Source of the DNA: Kiritimatiellia bacterium
Lineage (GTDB): Bacteria; Verrucomicrobiota; Kiritimatiellia; SLAD01
Reading direction: 5' to 3'
NCBI GenBank assembly: GCA_007126995.1
Contig: SLAD01000007.1
Coordinates: 1-8,742, forward strand
Length of the DNA stretch: 8,742 nt
In this document: positions 5,936-8,742 of the stretch, piece after piece
Layout: every line of letters begins with the position of its first letter
How positions within the stretch are numbered: the first letter of the stretch is position 1
Made by a program: the position numbers and the translations under genes
The notes under the pieces: model-generated
Seen by the model: only the letters and a program-made list of their open reading frames with translations
The model's database searches: none
What the model was told of the DNA's origin: nothing

Positions 5936-6526
5936 ATGTCGAAACCCATTAAGATTTTAGCCTTTGCAGGCAGTAATCGTGAAAAGTCCATCAACCGCAA
6001 ACTCTTGCACGCTGCGGCGGCGATTGCGCAAGAGGAGCTTAGCCTCGCCGTCACGGTGATCACGCTGAAAGACTATCCGCTACCCATCTATGATGGCGAT
6101 GCCGAGGAGGCGAAGGGTGCCCCAGCCAACGTGCTGAAGCTGAAACAGTTGATCGCCGAGCACGATGCCGTCCTGATTGCGTCGCCGGAATACAATGCCT
6201 CGGTCACGGGCTTGCTGAAGAATACCCTGGACTGGATTTCCCGCCCCGCGGGCGAAAAAGATCCCGGCAAGGTCATGACTGAAAAGCCCGTGGCCTTACT
6301 CAGCGCCTCCCCCGGCAGCCTCGGCGGCATTCGCGGATTGAATCATTTGCGCGCGATTCTGCTGAACACGGGCACGCTGGTGATTCCGGCCCAGTTCGCG
6401 CTTTCAAACGCGCACCAGGCTTTCGCCGAAGATGGACACCTGAAGGTCGATTCCGCCCGCAACGCGATCACCGATCTGCTGAAGCAACTGCAACGGATCG
6501 CGACCGGCCTGAATTCGCGGGCCTAG
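5936..6526 (+). CDS. NAD(P)H-dependent FMN reductase (flavodoxin-like fold)
   Basis: This 196-residue protein belongs to the NADPH-dependent FMN reductase / chromate-azo reductase family (PF03358 type). The FMN-phosphate loop is GSNREKSINRKL (12-24), followed by ASPEYNASVTGLLKNTLDW (82-100), ISRP and the flavin-contact loop SASPGSLGGIRGLNHLR (123-139). It has no signal peptide and should be cytoplasmic, reducing FMN, quinones or other acceptors with NAD(P)H. Its AAAGGA ribosome site (5923-5928) overlaps the transporter's stop codon and lies 7 nt before the ATG. No terminator or promoter is visible in the 11-nt gap, so it should share the riboswitch-led transcript. It is not QueF (a different fold), so a role in queuosine metabolism would be new; simple co-transcription is the alternative. 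Confidence 0.93.
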   Translation: MSKPIKILAFAGSNREKSINRKLLHAAAAIAQEELSLAVTVITLKDYPLPIYDGDAEEAKGAPANVLKLKQLIAEHDAVLIASPEYNASVTGLLKNTLDWISRPAGEKDPGKVMTEKPVALLSASPGSLGGIRGLNHLRAILLNTGTLVIPAQFALSNAHQAFAEDGHLKVDSARNAITDLLKQLQRIATGLNSRA

Positions 6527-6867
6527 GCGTCAGCCGAGCAGATAAGAGGCGAATGCCCCCAGCGGGCTTGTCCCGCTGGAGCATAAGTTTGACGCAACAG
6601 CGAGAACGCAGGGCTGATAAACGAATGGAGCGAGTCAGGAGCCGACTCTTTACTCGCTCCAATCACTCGAGGCACTCTTCGAAAGATGGCGCAAGCCCCA
6701 GACTTTCGCTCCAGCGAGGCAAGCTCGCTGGGGGCGATAAGCGATTTCCGCAACCTCGCCTACTTCCTGACTTCAAGGCCCATCACGCGAAGGGCGAACC
6801 GTCCCGGTGAGCCGCGTGAATGGAACGAGAAAAGCAACAGCGAGGGATCCCCGATCCTGTCGCCCGC
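6527..6867. other. Non-coding region between convergent genes
   Basis: This 341-bp gap separates the stops of the FMN reductase and the FkbM methyltransferase genes. The left 200 bp hold the inverted-repeat element annotated separately. The right 120 bp show only an 11-bp direct copy (GCAACAGCGAG at 6594-6604 and 6834-6844) and no hairpin with a T-tract. Frames open through it read as repeat sequence and show no protein family motifs. Confidence 0.65.
6555..6737. repeat. REP/BIME-like inverted-repeat element with three hairpins
   Basis: Two nearly identical hairpin units lie in opposite orientation about 150 bp apart. The left one pairs CCAGCGGG (6559-6566) with CCCGCTGG (6572-6579) around CTTGT. 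The right one pairs CCAGCGAG (6711-6718) with CTCGCTGG (6724-6731) around GCAAG. Reverse-complemented, the right unit matches the left in core and flanks (CCCC before, AGC after), and the stem changes are paired (GGG/CCC against GAG/CTC), a sign of selection for pairing. Between them a 10-bp stem (TGGAGCGAGT 6626-6635 with ACTCGCTCCA 6652-6661) makes a central hairpin. The element fills the gap between convergent genes and could act on mRNA 3' ends or as a bidirectional terminator, though no T-tract follows. Whether copies occur elsewhere in the genome cannot be seen here. Confidence 0.7.
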
Positions 6868-7623
6868 CTACAGCGGCGCCGCGCTGAACACGTAGTCCAC
6901 ACTGCGATCGCCCTTCGCGCGTGGGCGGCACCGGCCGTCCACCAAGACATAGGGCGTGTACTCCAACTCGGCCAATGTAGCGAACAGTGCCGCAGCCGCA
7001 GAGTCCGCCTCGTCTGGATCCTCGGCCACTTCAATGATTAACAGCGGTTTGTGACGGCGCAATACGTCCAGACCACCCGCGATCACTGCTCGTTCGTGTC
7101 CCTCAACATCGATCTTGATAAACGAGAGCGGACTTGCGCTCTCCGGCAGCTCGTCATCCAAGCGTACCGCCTGCACGGCGACCCGGCGCCCCGGCCCGGC
7201 ATTCGCCGCGTCAACCACGCGCGACTCGTAAAGATTCTCTCCGCCACTTTCGTATTCCGGCACCACCATCGTTACCGCGCCCGGTTGATCCGACACGCAC
7301 GCATGAATCGGCGTCACCTGATCCAGCTTCCGCACGCGCACCGTTTCGGCTAACTGCTCATAGGTATCCGGTACCGGTTCAAACGAGTAGACCCGTCCAG
7401 TCGACCCTACATACTCCGCCAACCGCGCGGTGATGTAGCCCATGTTCGCCCCCACATCGACCACCGTATCGCCCGCCCGCACATGGGCGCGGACCAGCGC
7501 GGCATACGGCCAATCGGCATCGGTGAATCGCGCCACCACGCGCGGCGCGCGCCAGCGCCGCAATCGCCGCACAACGGCCGTTGGCAAACAGCGCTGCAGA
7601 AATCGTCTCACGGGGGGGTACAT
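6868..7623 (-). CDS. FkbM-family methyltransferase
   Basis: This 251-residue protein is an SAM-dependent methyltransferase of the FkbM family. Motif I is VVDVGANMGYITARLAE (54-70), followed by VYSFEPVPDTYEQL (78-91), the family hallmark SFIKIDVEGHERAVIAGG (167-184) and LLIIEVAE. These enzymes commonly O-methylate sugars or other small hydroxyl groups, often in surface-polysaccharide or natural-product pathways; the substrate here is unknown. The N-terminus is basic and arginine-rich with no signal peptide, so it is cytoplasmic. It starts 19 bp after the NusG-like gene stop, with a weak AAGAG ribosome site, so the two are probably one operon. FkbM enzymes are often found in operons controlled by NusG paralogs, which fits. 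Confidence 0.92.
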   Translation of the reverse strand: MYPPVRRFLQRCLPTAVVRRLRRWRAPRVVARFTDADWPYAALVRAHVRAGDTVVDVGANMGYITARLAEYVGSTGRVYSFEPVPDTYEQLAETVRVRKLDQVTPIHACVSDQPGAVTMVVPEYESGGENLYESRVVDAANAGPGRRVAVQAVRLDDELPESASPLSFIKIDVEGHERAVIAGGLDVLRRHKPLLIIEVAEDPDEADSAAAALFATLAELEYTPYVLVDGRCRPRAKGDRSVDYVFSAAPL

Positions 7624-7642
7624 CGCGTTTAACTCTTGGCCT

Positions 7643-8191
7643 TCAATTAATCATTTCGATGTAGGCGCTATCCACTTCCATAAACACGGATTGCTGGATC
7701 ATCTCAATACTGATGACAACGCGCGTCTTCTTGTCCAGGCGCTCGATAATCCCTTCCACGCCCTTGAACGGTCCGCCCGTGACGCGCACCGGCTTGCCCT
7801 TCTCCAAATACGGCATCACATCCACCAGCTCACCGGCCGCCAGCGCCTGCTGAATTTGGTTTAACTGATGGACCAAACCTGCCTGATCCACCACCGTCAG
7901 CACATTCGCAACGTACTGATTCGACTTCAGCTTGTGGACCTCGCGCGACTCAAAGCAACCGAAAACATAACCGGGGAAAAGCGGCGACCAAAAGGTCCGC
8001 AAGCGCGCACCGTAGCGATGATCTTTGCGGCGCAACGGCAGATAGAGCGTCGCGCCCGCGAACTCAAACGCCTGCACCGCCTTTTTCTCGGCGCGCGGGC
8101 GGGTATGTAAAATCACCCACTCCGAGCCCTCCGGCGCCAAGGTGATTTCCTCGACCGGCTGTTCCTGCTCGTGATCAAACTCTTCCATCAT
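7643..8191 (-). CDS. NusG-like transcription antitermination factor (RfaH/UpxY/LoaP-type paralog)
   Basis: This 182-residue protein carries the NGN domain that binds RNA polymerase (EWVILHTRPRAEKKAVQAFE, 24-43, then LPLRRKD and FWSPLFPGYVFGCF) and a C-terminal KOW domain (GKPVRVTGGPFKGVEGIIERL, 132-152). The pattern, with no SecE/RplK genes nearby, points to a specialised paralog and not housekeeping NusG. Such factors recruit to chosen operons, often for polysaccharide or secondary-metabolite genes, and prevent early termination. It leads a short operon with the FkbM methyltransferase. The ATG at 8191 was chosen because the conserved domain begins about 22 residues later and GGAG lies at 8203-8206, 11 nt upstream. 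The frame runs on to 8344, but that extension is not family-like and would reach into the intergenic dyads. ATG at 8188 is an equal alternative. Confidence 0.9.
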   Translation of the reverse strand: MMEEFDHEQEQPVEEITLAPEGSEWVILHTRPRAEKKAVQAFEFAGATLYLPLRRKDHRYGARLRTFWSPLFPGYVFGCFESREVHKLKSNQYVANVLTVVDQAGLVHQLNQIQQALAAGELVDVMPYLEKGKPVRVTGGPFKGVEGIIERLDKKTRVVISIEMIQQSVFMEVDSAYIEMIN

Positions 8192-8267
8192 GCCACATAA
8201 TACTCCACAAATCGAAACGGCGATGGTGCGTAAAGTTGCCAGCACGGTCAAGAGTCGAGCGAGGGGT

Positions 8268-8273
8268 GTTATA
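8268..8273 (-). promoter_or_regulatory. Candidate -10 box for the NusG-like operon
   Basis: On the minus strand TATAAC (5/6 to the -10 consensus) lies 77 bp before the chosen start. No good -35 is found at 16-18 bp, so it may be a weak or activator-dependent promoter. A separate TTGACC further downstream has only a poor -10. Confidence 0.3.
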
Positions 8274-8326
8274 TCGTCACGCCAACCGCAACGCTTTTCT
8301 TTGAAATAGAATGTCCTTGCTCCGAC

Positions 8327-8352
8327 AGGCGGGAACATGGGCATTCCTGCCT
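8327..8352. repeat. Inverted repeat, 9-bp arms, between divergent genes
   Basis: AGGCGGGAA (8327-8335) pairs with TTCCTGCCT (8344-8352) around an 8-nt loop; one pair is G-U in the plus-strand RNA and a mismatch in the minus-strand RNA. It lies between the NusG-like and DciA-like genes and could be an operator or leader hairpin. No protein is known to bind it. Confidence 0.35.
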
Positions 8353-8374
8353 ATGTCTTCGCCCTCCGTCGGAG

Positions 8375-8404
8375 TCGACAGCCGGCCGACTCGCGCGCTA
8401 TGCT
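8375..8404 (+). promoter_or_regulatory. Candidate promoter of the DciA-like gene, possibly giving a leaderless mRNA
   Basis: TCGACA (8375-8380) matches the -35 consensus at 5/6 and TATGCT (8399-8404) the -10 at 4/6, with an 18-bp spacer. Transcription would begin within a base or two of the ATG at 8411. This agrees with the absence of a Shine-Dalgarno and suggests a leaderless transcript. A 6-bp inverted repeat (GAGTCG 8372-8377, CGACTC 8387-8392) overlaps the -35 and could be an operator. Confidence 0.4.
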
Positions 8405-8410
8405 GCTCCC

Positions 8411-8742
8411 ATGTCATCGCGTCGCATATCCCGGGAAGAACTCTCACGCTGGGCCGTGCAGCGGGAACGCTTCCAGCTTCCCGATCTGCGCCCACCCGCA
8501 CCCTACCGCGTCACCACGCCCGAGCATCTGCTCCCGAAGGTGATGAAGAAGCTGGGCATGGAACAGCCGATGTGGGAACAGGCGCTGCTACGCGAATGGC
8601 CGACATTGGTCGGCCCGCAAGTCGCCCAGCATACCCGGCCCGGTCGCCTCGAGCGCGGCACGCTCACCGTATTCGTCGCCAACTCCGCCTGGCTCTCCGA
8701 ACTACGGCGCTACGGCGAAAAGGCGATGCTGGAAAAACTGCA
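8411..8742 (+). CDS. DciA-like DUF721 protein, replicative helicase loader (3' partial)
   Basis: The frame opens at ATG 8411 and runs past the window end with no stop, so only the first 110 residues are visible. After a charged start (SSRRISREELSRW), residues 38-110 match the DUF721/DciA pattern: HLLPKVMKKLGM, then LLREWPTLVGPQVAQHTRP, RLERGTLTVFVANSAWLSEL and a final helix GEKAMLEKL. In many bacteria that lack DnaC or DnaI, DciA loads the replicative helicase DnaB. That role is inferred from family. The N-terminal 30 residues before the conserved part (LPDLRPPAPYRV) are extra and proline-rich. No Shine-Dalgarno precedes the ATG; see the promoter entry. Confidence 0.85.
   Translation, partial: MSSRRISREELSRWAVQRERFQLPDLRPPAPYRVTTPEHLLPKVMKKLGMEQPMWEQALLREWPTLVGPQVAQHTRPGRLERGTLTVFVANSAWLSELRRYGEKAMLEKL

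Noticed and set aside
5936..6526. Reading the reductase as QueF or another queuosine-pathway enzyme
   Set aside because: The motifs are those of flavodoxin-fold FMN reductases, not the tunnelling fold of QueF; the pathway link rests on position alone.
6553..6810. Open frames on both strands through the inverted-repeat element
   Set aside because: The translated arms resemble each other because the DNA is inverted-repeat; no protein family motif or ribosome site supports a gene.
8192..8344. N-terminal extension of the NusG-like protein
   Set aside because: The extra residues are not family-like, and a start at 8191 has a ribosome site and a normal distance to the NGN domain.

Overview
The window is G+C-rich, densely coded bacterial DNA. 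There are no tRNA or rRNA genes, transposases, phage genes or CRISPR arrays. I lean towards Verrucomicrobiota (Opitutae-like). The reasons are a small secreted STN-domain protein, a LacI regulator coupled to an NYN-domain RNase, a NusG paralog next to an FkbM methyltransferase, and a DciA-type (DUF721) protein. No universal marker is present, so this is an impression and not a proof.

Layout, left to right. (1) 3-2858, plus strand: a three-gene signalling cassette. It holds the end of a membrane sensor (PhnD-like periplasmic domain, one TM helix, PAS) with no kinase domain, a soluble REC-GAF-like-HisKA-HATPase kinase, and a single-domain Rcp1-type response regulator. The sensor and kinase modules are on separate genes, so the signal probably passes between proteins. 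(2) 2918-4431, minus strand: a LacI-family repressor whose stop codon overlaps the start of a YacP/Rae1-like NYN nuclease gene. (3) 4432-4696: a non-coding region with short dyads, one of them a possible operator. (4) 4697-5161, plus: a small exported protein with a secretin/TonB short N-terminal (STN) domain. (5) 5193-6526, plus: a promoter-like sequence, a preQ1-I riboswitch that closely matches the Thermoanaerobacter-type aptamer, a VUT/YhhQ queuosine-precursor transporter gene and, 11 nt later, an NAD(P)H-dependent FMN reductase gene. (6) 6527-6867: a non-coding stretch between convergent genes with a REP/BIME-like inverted-repeat element. (7) 6868-8191, minus: a specialised NusG paralog followed by an FkbM-family methyltransferase. 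(8) 8411-8742, plus: the start of a DciA-like (DUF721) gene that runs off the window.

The strongest regulatory result is the preQ1-I riboswitch. Its 10-nt loop, ligand-contacting positions, A-rich tail and pseudoknot partner are all present just ahead of the Shine-Dalgarno of a queuosine-precursor transporter. This implies translational shut-off when preQ1 is plentiful. The downstream FMN reductase probably shares the transcript, so its link to 7-deazaguanine metabolism deserves a look. The other systems worth following up are the split sensor/kinase cassette, the repressor-RNase coupling and the NusG-like/FkbM pair.
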